Part shown: positions 31,583 to 41,884 of the stretch, piece by piece
Position numbering within the stretch: the stretch's first letter is position 1
How the letters are laid out: every line of letters begins with the position of its first letter
Assembly: GCF_020177055.1 (NCBI RefSeq)
Contig: NZ_JAIQXT010000001.1
Span: 248,001-312,000 of the forward strand
Length of the DNA: 64,000 nucleotides
Reading direction: 5' to 3'
Origin: Sphingomonas sp. R647
GTDB lineage: Bacteria > Pseudomonadota > Alphaproteobacteria > Sphingomonadales > Sphingomonadaceae
Made by a program: the position numbers and the translations under genes
The notes under the pieces: generated by a model
Databases searched by the model: none
What the model was told of the DNA's origin: nothing
Seen by the model: the letters and a program-made list of their open reading frames with translations, nothing else

Positions 31583-32446
31583 TGCCAGCCTCCGACGTTC
31601 GCATCGTGAACCAATATTGCGCCAGCGTCAGCGCCACGATCAGCAGGAACAGGATCTCCGCCGCAGCAGCGGCATAGCCGAGCTCCCAGCGCCAGAAGGC
31701 GGTTTCGAAAATGAACAGGACCATCGTCCGCGTCGCACCATTGGGGCCGCCGGCGGTGAGCAGCTGCGACTGGCCGAACAGCTGGAGCTGAGCTGCGGTC
31801 TGGAGCATCACGACCAGCACCAATGTGCGGCGGAGCGAGGGCAGGGTGATCCGCCACAGGATCGTCCAGCGGCTCGCCCGGTCCAGTGCGGCGGCCTCAT
31901 AGATGTCGCCCGGAATTTGCTGCAGCCCGGCAAGGAACAGCATCATCGGCAGACCGATCGACCACCAGATTGTGGTGATTGCCAGCGCCCATAGCGCCAG
32001 CGTCGGATCGCTCAAAAACGGCAGCGGCGGCGTTCCCAGCCCCTGCGCCACTTCACCAAGCAGCCCGGCGTCGGGGGCGAGCACGAAGCGCCAGATCAGC
32101 GTCACGATCGTGACCGACAGAACCGAAGAGGAAAAGAAGATGCCGCGAAACACCGCCGCGTCGCGGGTCGGGCGGTTCAGCGCGAGCGCGAGCATCAGCG
32201 ACAGCACCGTCAGGATCGGGACGATCATTGCCGCGAGCAGCAAGGTCTGGAAGATCGCAGCGTGGAAGACCGGATCACCCGCCAGCCGCACATAGTTATC
32301 GAACCCGACGAAGCTGCCCCCGCCGAACAGATCGACGCGGGTCATGCTGAGCCCGATGCCCGCCAGCAGCGGATAGATCAGGATGAGCAGATAGATCGCG
32401 AGGAACGGCGCGACGAAGCCGAAACTGGCGAGACGATCACCGCGCC

Positions 32447-32450
<4 letters not shown>
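31572..32450 (-). CDS. Sugar ABC transporter permease, MalF/UgpA-like
   Basis: This is the second inner-membrane permease, 292 residues. The N-terminal segment is FGFVAPFLAIYLLILIYPLL. The EAA loop reads IYEAAALDRASRWTILWRITLPSL, following GLQQIPGD. The start ATG overlaps the ATPase stop by four bases. Together with its partner it forms the translocation path for a mono- or oligosaccharide of the cluster, most likely a galactose-containing sugar by context. Confidence 0.92.
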
Positions 32451-33544
<1,094 letters not shown>

Positions 33545-33557
33545 TGCGGCATCCCAT

Positions 33558-33571
33558 ATTATCTTATTTAT
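33558..33571. promoter_or_regulatory. Sugar-regulon operator-like site 4 (ABC transporter promoter)
   Basis: ATTATCTTATTTAT, or ATAAATAAGATAAT on the other strand, lies just before the transporter ATPase GTG. The right arm GATAAT is exact and the left arm is degenerate, so it is the weakest of the five sites. Confidence 0.45.
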
Positions 33572-33666
33572 CGCACTTGTTAACAAAAGCGGGCCGGACG
33601 TCAATCCGCGCTGCGCAGATCGCGGTGGAGAGCATGCCCAAAATCGGTCGCTGAAACCACACTCGC

Positions 33667-33680
33667 ATTTATCTTATAAT
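33667..33680. promoter_or_regulatory. Sugar-regulon operator-like site 5 (upstream of cytoplasmic GH43)
   Basis: ATTTATCTTATAAT lies 46 bases before the GH43 start codon at 33726. It differs from site 3 at a single position. Together with site 4 it brackets the divergent promoter region. Confidence 0.6.
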
Positions 33681-33725
33681 TGTGGTTTAGCGGTCGCGAA
33701 CCGCCTGTGGGACCCGTAACCGACC

Positions 33726-35117
33726 ATGACCATTCAGTTCGAAGCCATCGCCGCCGCTCAAGCGCCGCACAGCCAGATCACCGTCCGCCGCGGCGACGCC
33801 GAACGCACCTACCAACTCGCGTCGGGCGAGCATCCGGCCTATGTCGATTTCTTCAACCGGGTCGCCGATGATTTCGGGTCGCGCCGCCCGCATGTGCTGA
33901 GCGGTCCCGCACCCAGCGACCTGCCCGCGCCGGACTGGCAGCCGCTGCTTACCACCAACGCCAGCCCGCGAATCACTTGCGGCTATGGCGATCCCGCGGT
34001 GCTGAAGACCGATCAGGGCTACGTCCTCGTCGCGACGTCCAACGATGCTCCGGACGCGTTTCCGATCCTGCACTCGGACGATCTTGAGACCTGGACGCAC
34101 AAAGGCTTCGTCTTCGCCGAGGGGGAGGCGCCGGAGTGGACCGCGCATGGCCGGCATGTCGGCGATTTCTGGGCCCCGGAAATGGCGCGGGTCGGCGATG
34201 AATATTGGCTGGTCTATACCGCACGCCAGAAATCGAACGCGCTCGCCATCGGGCTGGCCAAGAGCGACAGCCCGTTCGGCCCGTGGCGCGACCTGGGTCA
34301 TCCGCTGGTCACCGCGCATGCGGTCAACACGACCGGGATTGCGGGCGATCCGGCCCAGCCGGTGATGAGCGGCGGGGTGATCGATTCGCACATCTTCATC
34401 GACGACGATGGCGAGCGCTATCTGTTGTGGAAGCGCGACACCAACGGCGTGTGGCCGCGCCCGCTCGCCGGCCTGTTCCGCCAGCGGCCCGAGTTGATCG
34501 ATCAGGTCTTCACGGTCGAAGCCGATCGCCGCACCGCATCGCTCGCCGCCGCACTCCAGCCCTGGGCCAACTCACAGCGGCCGATGGAACGCTTTTTCCT
34601 GATGCAGCCGCTGATCGAGGCGGTGCTCGACAATTGGCAGCAGGTGAAGGCCGCGCTGGCGGACATCCCGGAGGCTGAAGCGATCCTCGAGGCGATGAGC
34701 ACGCCGATTTACGCACAGCGGCTGACCGAAACCGGCGAGCGGGTGGGCGACGAGCATCTGGTTCTCACCAACGACCTTGAATGGGAGGGGCATCTGATCG
34801 AGGGGCCGTGGGTCACCAAGCAGCAGGGCCGCTACTGGATGTTCTATGCCGGCAATGATTTCGGAACGCCCGCCTATGGCATCGGCGTCGCGGTCGCCGA
34901 CCATATTTTCGGGCCGTACGTCAAACAGGGCGATCCGTTGCTCAAGTCGACGACGACGTGGTGGGCGCCGGGCCATGCTTCGGTCGCGCCGGGGCTGGAT
35001 GATGAGCCGCAGCTGTTCTTCCACGCCTTCTTTCCGGGCACCGGCGGCTATAACGAATTCCGCGCGCTGCTGACGACCCGGCTTGGCTTCGGCCCGGACG
35101 GGGTGACGACCGGCTAG
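33726..35117 (+). CDS. Glycoside hydrolase family 43, cytoplasmic
   Basis: This is a 463-residue GH43 enzyme without a signal peptide, so it probably works on imported oligosaccharides. The acidic triad can be placed in [32 protein letters not shown] and [15 protein letters not shown]. An insertion of about 110 residues (roughly 240-350, rich in helix: [18 protein letters not shown]) interrupts the propeller between blades, longer than in minimal GH43 proteins. It diverges from the sugar importer and ends four bases inside the next, convergent GH43 gene. Likely substrates are short arabino-, xylo- or galacto-oligosaccharides. Confidence 0.85.
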   Translation: MTIQFEAIAAAQAPHSQITVRRGDAERTYQLASGEHPAYVDFFNRVADDFGSRRPHVLSGPAPSDLPAPDWQPLLTTNASPRITCGYGDPAVLKTDQGYVLVATSNDAPDAFPILHSDDLETWTHKGFVFAEGEAPEWTAHGRHVGDFWAPEMARVGDEYWLVYTARQKSNALAIGLAKSDSPFGPWRDLGHPLVTAHAVNTTGIAGDPAQPVMSGGVIDSHIFIDDDGERYLLWKRDTNGVWPRPLAGLFRQRPELIDQVFTVEADRRTASLAAALQPWANSQRPMERFFLMQPLIEAVLDNWQQVKAALADIPEAEAILEAMSTPIYAQRLTETGERVGDEHLVLTNDLEWEGHLIEGPWVTKQQGRYWMFYAGNDFGTPAYGIGVAVADHIFGPYVKQGDPLLKSTTTWWAPGHASVAPGLDDEPQLFFHAFFPGTGGYNEFRALLTTRLGFGPDGVTTG

Positions 35118-36178
35118 GGTCGGACTGCGGGGGCTGCTTGCGCGCCGGTCGATGGGCCGTCGCCCGCGATGCGTGGCCAGCCGTCCTGCCAGATGATCCG
35201 GTCGAGCAGCATGATACGGCGCGTATTGACGTCGTCGCCGGGCTTGGCGCGCGGGCGCTTTGCGTCGACCGCGTGGTAAAGCATCCAGTGATCGCCGCGT
35301 GCGTCGGCGACGACGGCATTATGGCCCGGTGCGACCCACTGGTCGCGCTGGGCGAGGATAACGCTGGCGGGCGCTCCGGTCGCGTCGCGCAGCGTCTCGA
35401 ACGGCCCGGTTGCGCTGCGCGACCGCGCGACCATCACCGCATAATGCGCCTTTGGCCCGCAGCAATTGTCGCCTGAGTAAAAGAGATAATACCAGCCTTC
35501 GCGCCGCAGCACCCAGGCGCCCTCGATCAGGCGCTGATAGTTTGCGGGATCGTCGGTCTTGTCGACCTCGACCAGCGGCACTGCCGCGCTTCCGGGCGCG
35601 AAGGAGATGCGGTCGGCGGCGAGTTCGCGCACCTTGATCGGGCCGAACCCCGATCCCCAATAGAGCAGCCGCTTGCCGGTTGCCGGATCGTCGAACGACA
35701 TCGGGTCGATATTGACGAAGCCCTCGCCACATTCGAGCGGGCGGCCGCTGTCGGCAAATGGGCCCTCCGGCCGCTCGGCGACCGCCACCGCGAGGCACAG
35801 GCCGCGCGTCGTATCCTTCAGCGCGGCGTCGGGCTTGGCGGAATAATAGAGGTAGTAGCGGCCGTCGTGCTGCGCGACGTGTGGCGCCCAAAAATCCTGC
35901 GTCGCGCTCGCCCAGCCCGGCTTTTGCGGCAGCGCGTCGCCGAGATGCTCCCAGCCCACCAGATCGCGCGAGCGGGCGACCTGGATATTATGCATCCGCC
36001 CGGGTTCGCCGCCCTGCGTCGCATAGACATAGTAATAGCCGTCCGGGGCAAGCAGCGCGGCGGGATCGGCGAACTCGCGATCTAACACCGGATTGGCATA
36101 GGTCGACGGCGCCTCGCGCGGGGTGGTCGCGCAGGCGGAGAGGGCCAGCAGCGCGGCGAGCAGGGATGGGGTTCGCAT
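35114..36178 (-). CDS. Glycoside hydrolase family 43, lipoprotein
   Basis: This is a 354-residue GH43 enzyme with a lipoprotein signal ([11 protein letters not shown], Cys at 16), so it is membrane-anchored. The triad positions are [32 protein letters not shown] and [27 protein letters not shown] contains a CC pair. It resembles arabinan-type GH43 enzymes more than the other two here. The ATG at 36178 gives the signal peptide directly. It follows the SMP-30 gene on the same strand after 39 bases. Confidence 0.86.
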   Translation of the reverse strand: MRTPSLLAALLALSACATTPREAPSTYANPVLDREFADPAALLAPDGYYYVYATQGGEPGRMHNIQVARSRDLVGWEHLGDALPQKPGWASATQDFWAPHVAQHDGRYYLYYSAKPDAALKDTTRGLCLAVAVAERPEGPFADSGRPLECGEGFVNIDPMSFDDPATGKRLLYWGSGFGPIKVRELAADRISFAPGSAAVPLVEVDKTDDPANYQRLIEGAWVLRREGWYYLFYSGDNCCGPKAHYAVMVARSRSATGPFETLRDATGAPASVILAQRDQWVAPGHNAVVADARGDHWMLYHAVDAKRPRAKPGDDVNTRRIMLLDRIIWQDGWPRIAGDGPSTGAQAAPAVRP

Positions 36179-36217
36179 CGCGCCAGTGTAGCGCACCGGC
36201 TTCAACGATGACAGCGG

Positions 36218-37093
36218 CTAGCCCGCAAAGCGTTGAGGGGACAGGCCTTTGACGCCAGGATCGACCTCGAACAGGCAACCGCCATTCGGCTCGTCAATGC
36301 CGTCGGCGGCGGAGGTGATGAACATCCGGTCGAACGAGTCCCCGGCAAAGGTCATGCTGGTGATCTGGCTCGCGGGCACGTGGATGGCGCGCTCGATCTT
36401 ACCCTGCGGATCGAACCGGCTGACCCGCGACCCGCCCCAATGCGCAATCCACAGCCCGCCTTCGGCATCGAAGGTCATGCCGTCGGGATGGCCCCAGTCG
36501 GGCTCGAACTGCAGCCACAATTCGCGCGGGCCGAGCGTCGCGCCGTCGAGTGGGAAGCGGTAGATCTGGCCCAGCACCGTGTTGGTGTGGAACAGCCAGC
36601 GTCCGTCGGGGCTGATCGCTGGGCCGTTGGCGACGTGATAGCCGTCATCCATCCGCGTGATCGATCGATCGGCTTCGATGCGGTAGAAGGACCCGGTCGG
36701 GACGTCACAGGTGACCGGCATGGTCCCGGCCCAGATCCGCCCGTCGCGATCGGCCTTGGCATCGTTCATCCGGTTGATCGCCGGTTCGTCGGCGGGAAGG
36801 TCAACCAGCGCTTCGATCGAAACCGGCACCGGCGATGCGGGGTCGAGGACTACCGCCTTCACCCCGCTGCGGAACCCGGCGACCAGGCCCGGTGCGTCGC
36901 GCCGCTCGATCACCCAGCCGACCATCTCGGGCATCACCCAACTCGCCACCGCGCCATCGGTGAGCGACAGGCGATTGATCCGCTGCTCGATGATATCGAC
37001 CCAATAAACCGACCCGTCGCGCGCCGCGAGCGGCCCTTCGCCAAGCTGGTCGCAGCGGTCACGTGGAATGATGCGGTAATCGTTCCGGCTCAT
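36218..37093 (-). CDS. SMP-30/gluconolactonase family lactonase
   Basis: This is a 291-residue metal-dependent six-bladed propeller lactonase. In context it should hydrolyse galactono-lactone made by the dehydrogenase, feeding the galactonate dehydratase. Metal-site regions are recognisable: Glu in QLGEGPLAARDGSVYWVD, Asn in VANGPAISPDGRWLFHT and Asp in GHPDGMTFDAEGGLWIAHWGG. ATG 37093 and an in-frame ATG at 37105 are both possible. It sits 8 kb from the other pathway genes, beside a GH43 lipoprotein gene. No regulon motif is evident upstream. Confidence 0.88.
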   Translation of the reverse strand: MSRNDYRIIPRDRCDQLGEGPLAARDGSVYWVDIIEQRINRLSLTDGAVASWVMPEMVGWVIERRDAPGLVAGFRSGVKAVVLDPASPVPVSIEALVDLPADEPAINRMNDAKADRDGRIWAGTMPVTCDVPTGSFYRIEADRSITRMDDGYHVANGPAISPDGRWLFHTNTVLGQIYRFPLDGATLGPRELWLQFEPDWGHPDGMTFDAEGGLWIAHWGGSRVSRFDPQGKIERAIHVPASQITSMTFAGDSFDRMFITSAADGIDEPNGGCLFEVDPGVKGLSPQRFAG

Positions 37094-37206
37094 CGGTGGC
37101 CCCATAGCCGCGCGAGAGTGCGTGGCGATGGGGCCTATAGGGCGCTTTGGATCGCTCCGGAAGGCCCGCAGGCCCTCGCGTTAGCGACGGATTTTCGAAC
37201 CCACTC

Positions 37207-39705
37207 TTAAAAGTCGAAGCGGAGCGATCCCGAGATGGTGCGACCATTGGCGGTCCGGGCGAAGCCGATGCCGTTGGCCGGCACGCTGGCCTGGTTCACC
37301 TCAAAGATTCCAAGCTGATCGAACGCATTGTTGACGTTCAGAGCCACGCTCCCGCCCTTGAACAGCTTCACCTGCGCGAACAGGTCGACCGTGGTGAAAC
37401 CGGGCATGACCAACAGGTTCGAATCCTGCGCAAAGCTCTTGGTAATGGTCACGACACTGGCACCCACGGTTGCTCGCCCCAGATCGACATAGGACGTGGC
37501 GGTCAGCGTCCAGTCGGGCTGGTGGCGCGGTACCTTGCCGGTCAGGGTCGGCTCGAGCAGATCCTGCGTGATCTTGGCCTTGGTATAGGTTGCGCCGGCC
37601 GTCAGGTTGAACGGACCGCGATGAATCCCGGCTTCCAGCTCGACGCCGCTGGCGCGATAGGTGCGGTCGGTGCGGTTGGCGGCGCCGTTGAGGACATTGT
37701 GGTCCGCCGCGGTGACGCGGAACGCCGTCCCGTTGAGCGTGAAGCCATCCTTGCGGAACTTGAAGCCACCCTCCAGCTGCTTGACGTCATCCTGCTTATC
37801 GCGCTCGCTGCGGATGTCGCCGGTGGCATTGTTAATCAGTGGGGTGAACAGCACCTTGTCGGCGTTGGCACGCGCGCCCTTGCTGTAGCGGGCAAAGACC
37901 GAGAAGGGCTCGGCGACGCGATAGTTCACACCCGCCGAATAGCTGACATAGCCGTAATCATAGTTGACCACCCCGGGCTGGGTGAACGGCAGGAAGGCCA
38001 CGCGATTTTCGGCCGGGTTGATCAGGCCGTCACGGTTGATGTCCTGGGTGATCAGGCCGACGCTGCCGTTGTTGAGGTCCGCACCGACCAGCGTGCCGCG
38101 CACCTTGCCCCTGTCATAGCGCAGGCTGCCGCCGATCGCGAGTTTGCCGACATGGAAGTTGACCGAGCCATAGGGCGCGAACACCTTGTAGTTCACGTCG
38201 AACGCGCGGCGGAACAGGCTGCTGGCGCGGGCGAAAGCATAATAGCCGTTCAACGTCTGCGGAGCACCGCCCGCATTGAAAATGTCGACCATCGCGGTGC
38301 CGTTGTCGCCGTTGACGTCAACGTTCATCGCAGTGTGCAGCCAGGTGGTGTTGAGATCCTGCGACGCGAAATAGGCGCCAAGGGTCGTGGTCAGCTTGCC
38401 GCCGGACAGGTCCCACACCTTCGACCCGCGAATGTCGTTGGTGAAGTTGTCGAGCGAGCGTGCGCGGACGAACGAGACGAAGTAGAGCGAGAGCAGGCCG
38501 TTGCCGTTGATATTGGCCGTCGGGCTGATCGGCTGTCCGGCGAGCGGACCGCTTGCATACCGCGCGGTTGCGCCGACGCCGCCTTGCCCTGCGGCAAAGG
38601 CCGATACGGTATTGGCGACGTTGGGGAAGGCGCGGCTGAAATCACCGCGATTGACCGAGTAGCGCATGCGCTCGGTGATCGTCCAACCGGCAATCTCGAA
38701 CTGACCTTCAAAGCCGATCGAGCGCGACTCCGCGCTCTGCCCGGTGGCGATGGGCAGGGCTGCCGCCTGGTTGTTCTCATCCAGCGTCACGACCGGCCCG
38801 AGGTACGAGGAGAGCACTGAATCCCGCCGCAGGTCAAAGCCCGGAAAGCTGCGGATGTTAGGATTATCGTTGGTGCCGGTGATGTTGGCGAAGTACGGCG
38901 CGAAGGTCGGCGAGCGATCGTCGAGGACCTTCAGGTACATCCGCACATAGCCGCCAGTGAACTGGTGGGTAATATTGGCCTTGATCTGGCCACCCTTCCA
39001 CCCGTCAAAGCCGATGTTGCGCGGGCCTTCGCCGGAACGATAAAAGCCGCCGATGTGGAACCGGGTGTTCTCGCCGAGCTTGGCCCCATAGCTGAAATCG
39101 ACACGCTTTTCGCCGTAATCGAGGCCAGTCGAGAGCTGAATCGCGCCGCCTTCGACATCGCCGGTGCGCGACAGGATGTTGATCAGGCCACCGGGCGAGT
39201 TGGACGCGAAGGTAGAGGCTGAGCCGCCGCGGATCGATTCAATCGCTGCTACGCTCAGATCGTTGCGCAAGTAAACATCGGCGCCGACGTTGAACAGATC
39301 GGCAAACTCCAGCACCGGCAGGCCGTCTTCCTGGATCTGCATGTATTTCGACCCACCGGCAGCGAGCGGAAGGCCGCGCACGGTGTAGTTGTTGTTGCCC
39401 TCACCAATGCCGGTGGCAACGCGCAGGCCCGCCATGGTGCGCAGGACTTCGCCGAGCGGACGCGGCCCGAGTTTCTGGACGTCGTTGCCGCGCAACGCGC
39501 TGGTCGAGGTGGCGCTGTCGAGGCGATCACGCCCCTTGGCGACGCCGGTGGAGAAGACTTCCTGCGCTTGCGGCGCAGGCTTGTCCTTGGCCTGATCTTC
39601 CGTCTCGATAGAACTGTCATCCGCCACAGGCGCATCCGTCGCGGCTAGGGCCGGGCTGGACAGTGCCAGATACGAAGCGAACAAGAGGAATGCCGTCTTA
39701 GCCAT
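37207..39705 (-). CDS. TonB-dependent receptor
   Basis: This is an 832-residue outer-membrane receptor. The signal peptide ends at about ALAATDA. An acidic N-terminal segment precedes the plug (EVLRTMAGLRVATGIGEGN, YTVRGLPLAAGGSKYMQIQEDGLPVLEF, IESIRGGSASTFASNSPGGLINI). The barrel ends in GRTISGSLRFDF with the terminal Phe needed for assembly. The plug is unlike the first receptor and nearer to the siderophore/sugar FecA-like group without the N-terminal signalling domain. It is monocistronic. A 250-base leader region with three inverted repeats lies upstream. Confidence 0.92.
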   Translation of the reverse strand: MAKTAFLLFASYLALSSPALAATDAPVADDSSIETEDQAKDKPAPQAQEVFSTGVAKGRDRLDSATSTSALRGNDVQKLGPRPLGEVLRTMAGLRVATGIGEGNNNYTVRGLPLAAGGSKYMQIQEDGLPVLEFADLFNVGADVYLRNDLSVAAIESIRGGSASTFASNSPGGLINILSRTGDVEGGAIQLSTGLDYGEKRVDFSYGAKLGENTRFHIGGFYRSGEGPRNIGFDGWKGGQIKANITHQFTGGYVRMYLKVLDDRSPTFAPYFANITGTNDNPNIRSFPGFDLRRDSVLSSYLGPVVTLDENNQAAALPIATGQSAESRSIGFEGQFEIAGWTITERMRYSVNRGDFSRAFPNVANTVSAFAAGQGGVGATARYASGPLAGQPISPTANINGNGLLSLYFVSFVRARSLDNFTNDIRGSKVWDLSGGKLTTTLGAYFASQDLNTTWLHTAMNVDVNGDNGTAMVDIFNAGGAPQTLNGYYAFARASSLFRRAFDVNYKVFAPYGSVNFHVGKLAIGGSLRYDRGKVRGTLVGADLNNGSVGLITQDINRDGLINPAENRVAFLPFTQPGVVNYDYGYVSYSAGVNYRVAEPFSVFARYSKGARANADKVLFTPLINNATGDIRSERDKQDDVKQLEGGFKFRKDGFTLNGTAFRVTAADHNVLNGAANRTDRTYRASGVELEAGIHRGPFNLTAGATYTKAKITQDLLEPTLTGKVPRHQPDWTLTATSYVDLGRATVGASVVTITKSFAQDSNLLVMPGFTTVDLFAQVKLFKGGSVALNVNNAFDQLGIFEVNQASVPANGIGFARTANGRTISGSLRFDF

Positions 39706-39748
39706 GGTCGATTGTCCTCACCCTACCCAGTTTGCAAGTTTGGGATTA

Positions 39749-39769
39749 CCGTGAGCGATGTTCTCACGG
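39749..39769 (-). promoter_or_regulatory. Inverted repeat in the receptor leader
   Basis: CCGTGAG-N7-CTCACGG is a perfect 7-base inverted repeat 44-64 bases before the receptor ATG. It could be an RNA hairpin in the 5' leader or a protein site. Confidence 0.4.
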
Positions 39770-39800
39770 CCTCCCGTCAATGCACTTCTATAGGAAGGGC

Positions 39801-39820
39801 GTGGCATAGCCGGTTGCCAC
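39801..39820 (-). promoter_or_regulatory. Second inverted repeat in the receptor leader
   Basis: GTGGCA-N8-TGCCAC is a perfect 6-base inverted repeat. Alone it is weak, but it is one of three between the receptor gene and its upstream neighbour. Confidence 0.3.
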
Positions 39821-39863
39821 ACGCATTTATGTGCAGCGGCCGGATTTCTCGGCGACGAATAGG

Positions 39864-39898
39864 CCGCGACTTCTTTATAGTGGAAGTCGCGGATTATA
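39864..39898 (-). promoter_or_regulatory. Probable promoter with overlapping operator for the receptor gene
   Basis: On the minus strand a perfect TATAAT (39898-39893) is followed at once by CCGCGACTTC-N9-GAAGTCGCGG (39892-39864), a perfect 10-base inverted repeat. It lies where transcription would begin. No good -35 element is visible, which suggests an activator or an extended -10. No T-run follows, so it is not a standard terminator of the gene upstream. Confidence 0.55.
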
Positions 39899-39956
39899 CT
39901 GTTTTACTGTGGAAATACGGTGCCACCCCGTTCGCGTTGGACCCGGGACGATCACT

Positions 39957-41135
39957 TCACGTCTTTCGGCTCAACTCGCGCATCGCATCGTCCAGCCCTG
40001 CGAGTGTTAGCGGGTACATGCGGTCGTTCATCAGTTCGCGCATGATCCGCACCGACTGCGAATAGCCCCATTGTTCTTCGGGGATCGGGTTGAGCCAGAT
40101 GGTCGCGGGGTAGGTGTTGGTCACCCGCTGCATCCACGCTGCGCCTGACTCCTCATTGAAATGCTCGACCGATCCGCCGGGGTGGCTGATTTCATAGGGC
40201 GACATTGAGGCGTCGCCGACGAAGATCACCTTATAGTCGTGCCCGAACTTGTGGAGCACGTCCCAGGTCGGAGTGCGTTCCTGAAAGCGCCGGCGATTGT
40301 CCTTCCACACGCCCTCGTAGAGGCAATTGTGGAAGTAGAAGAATTCGAGATTCTTGAACTCGGCGGTCGCGGCGCTGAACAATTCCTCGCACAGCTTGAC
40401 CCACGGGTCCATCGATCCGCCGACATCGAGGAACAGGAGCAGTTTGACCGCATTGTGCCGCTCGGGGCGCATGCGGATATCGAGCCAGCCTTGGCGCGCG
40501 GTTCCGTCGATTGTGGCATCGATGTCCAGCTCGTCCGCAGCGCCTTCGCGGGCAAAGCGGCGCAGGCGGCGCATCGCGACCTTGATGTTGCGCGTGCCAA
40601 GTTCGCGGGTCGAATCGAGATTCTTGAACTCGCGGCCTTCCCAGACTTTCAGCGCGCGCTTGTGGACGCTCTCGCCGCCGATGCGCACGCCCTCCGGGTT
40701 GTAACCCGAATTGCCGTAAGGGGAGGTGCCGCCGGTCCCGACCCATTTGTTGCCGCCCTGATGGCGCTCATGCTGTTCCTCGAGCCGCTTCTTGAGCGTC
40801 TCCATGATTTCTTCCCACGAGCCGAGCGACTTGATCGCCTCCATCTCTTCGGGCGTCAGATATTTCTCGGCGATCGCCTTGAGCCATTCCTCCGGAATCT
40901 CAGCGGTCTGGACGCCATAGGTCGAGGCGATGCCCTTGAAGACTTTCGCGAACACCTGATCGAACCGGTCGAGCAGCCCCTCGTCCTTCACGAACGTCGC
41001 GCGGGCGAGATAGTAGAATGCCTCCGGCGTGCGATCGATCACGTCGCGGTCGAGCGCTTCGAGGAGCACGAGATGCTCCTTCATGCTGGCGGGGATGCCT
41101 GCGGCGCGAAGCTCATCGACGAAGGAGAAGAACAT
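39957..41135 (-). CDS. CoxE-like von Willebrand A domain protein
   Basis: This is a 392-residue cytoplasmic vWA protein of the CoxE group (VWA containing CoxE family). The N-terminal half is helical and charged (EEIMETLKKRLEEQHERHQ). The C-terminal vWA carries the metal site as DVGGSMDP (237-244), with the fold continuing through FFYFHNCLYEGVW and KVIFVGDASMSPYEI. Such proteins normally work with a MoxR ATPase encoded beside them. No MoxR gene is adjacent here, although one may lie outside the window. The ATG at 41135 is preceded by GAAGGAGAA. Confidence 0.87.
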   Translation of the reverse strand: MFFSFVDELRAAGIPASMKEHLVLLEALDRDVIDRTPEAFYYLARATFVKDEGLLDRFDQVFAKVFKGIASTYGVQTAEIPEEWLKAIAEKYLTPEEMEAIKSLGSWEEIMETLKKRLEEQHERHQGGNKWVGTGGTSPYGNSGYNPEGVRIGGESVHKRALKVWEGREFKNLDSTRELGTRNIKVAMRRLRRFAREGAADELDIDATIDGTARQGWLDIRMRPERHNAVKLLLFLDVGGSMDPWVKLCEELFSAATAEFKNLEFFYFHNCLYEGVWKDNRRRFQERTPTWDVLHKFGHDYKVIFVGDASMSPYEISHPGGSVEHFNEESGAAWMQRVTNTYPATIWLNPIPEEQWGYSQSVRIMRELMNDRMYPLTLAGLDDAMRELSRKT

Positions 41136-41173
41136 GGGGCGAGTGTGGCGCGGGGAAACGCGCGCGTCCAGCC

Positions 41174-41752
41174 TCAGCGCGCGTAGGCGTCGATCAGCGA
41201 TCCGACATAGTCCGGGCGTTCGCCGGTCAGCTCGGGGGCAGGGCGGGCCTTTGCCACTTTGGCCCCGCTGGTCGGGCGGCCATAGATGAAGCCGTGGACG
41301 GGGTAGGTGGTCGAACCGAGACCGCGATTGTCGCGGTACCAGACCTTGACCTGCGTCCAGTCGCCTTCCGGCGACACGTCGAATAACGTCACGTCCTGCT
41401 CGACCTGTCCGCGCTTGCCGTCGAAGCGCGACCAGTTGGCGTGGGTGACCATCACGACGCGCGGCTCGATCACGCGGCTGACCACCGAGACATGGCCGAG
41501 GGGGAGGGCGCCCGACTTGGCGAAGGCGACGACTGCGCCGACCTCCGGCGCCTGCCCCCGCTGATATTTGGTCGCGGCCTGGCTCCACCAGGTCCAGGCA
41601 TCGCCCCAGATCTGGATGCCCGACGCGGCGCGCGCGAACGGCACGCATTCGCCGACATAGTTGAGGATCGATGCCGAAGCGGGCGCCGCGACCAGTGCCG
41701 CGGCGCCAAGGATCGACAGCATGATCCGGCGGGGGGTCCGGTTCGACTGCAT
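41174..41752 (-). CDS. CHAP-domain peptidoglycan hydrolase, exported
   Basis: This is a 192-residue secreted protein with a signal peptide (RIMLSILGAAALVAAPASAS). The CHAP cysteine-histidine peptidase fold is marked by ECVPFARAASGIQIWGDAW (Cys36) and GALPLGHVSVV (His87). The third polar residue is probably in VMVTHANWSRFDGKRGQV. Family members cut amide bonds in peptidoglycan stems or cross-bridges. It diverges from guaA, with 132 bases between their starts. Confidence 0.88.
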   Translation of the reverse strand: MQSNRTPRRIMLSILGAAALVAAPASASILNYVGECVPFARAASGIQIWGDAWTWWSQAATKYQRGQAPEVGAVVAFAKSGALPLGHVSVVSRVIEPRVVMVTHANWSRFDGKRGQVEQDVTLFDVSPEGDWTQVKVWYRDNRGLGSTTYPVHGFIYGRPTSGAKVAKARPAPELTGERPDYVGSLIDAYAR

Positions 41753-41884
41753 ATGGGCAGGATAGAAGGGGTGCGCTTCAGAATGGTGTGCGGGTGGGGT
41801 TAAGGGCGCGGTGACCAAGATTGCAGGGCCAAAAGCGGGCTGCTTCGCCTTTACACCCGCGCCGCAGCTTCCTATCGGCTCGCC

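Noticed and set aside
39864..39892. Reading the 10-base inverted repeat as terminator of the vWA gene
   Set aside because: No T-run follows on the minus strand and TATAAT lies directly before it, so a promoter/operator is more likely.
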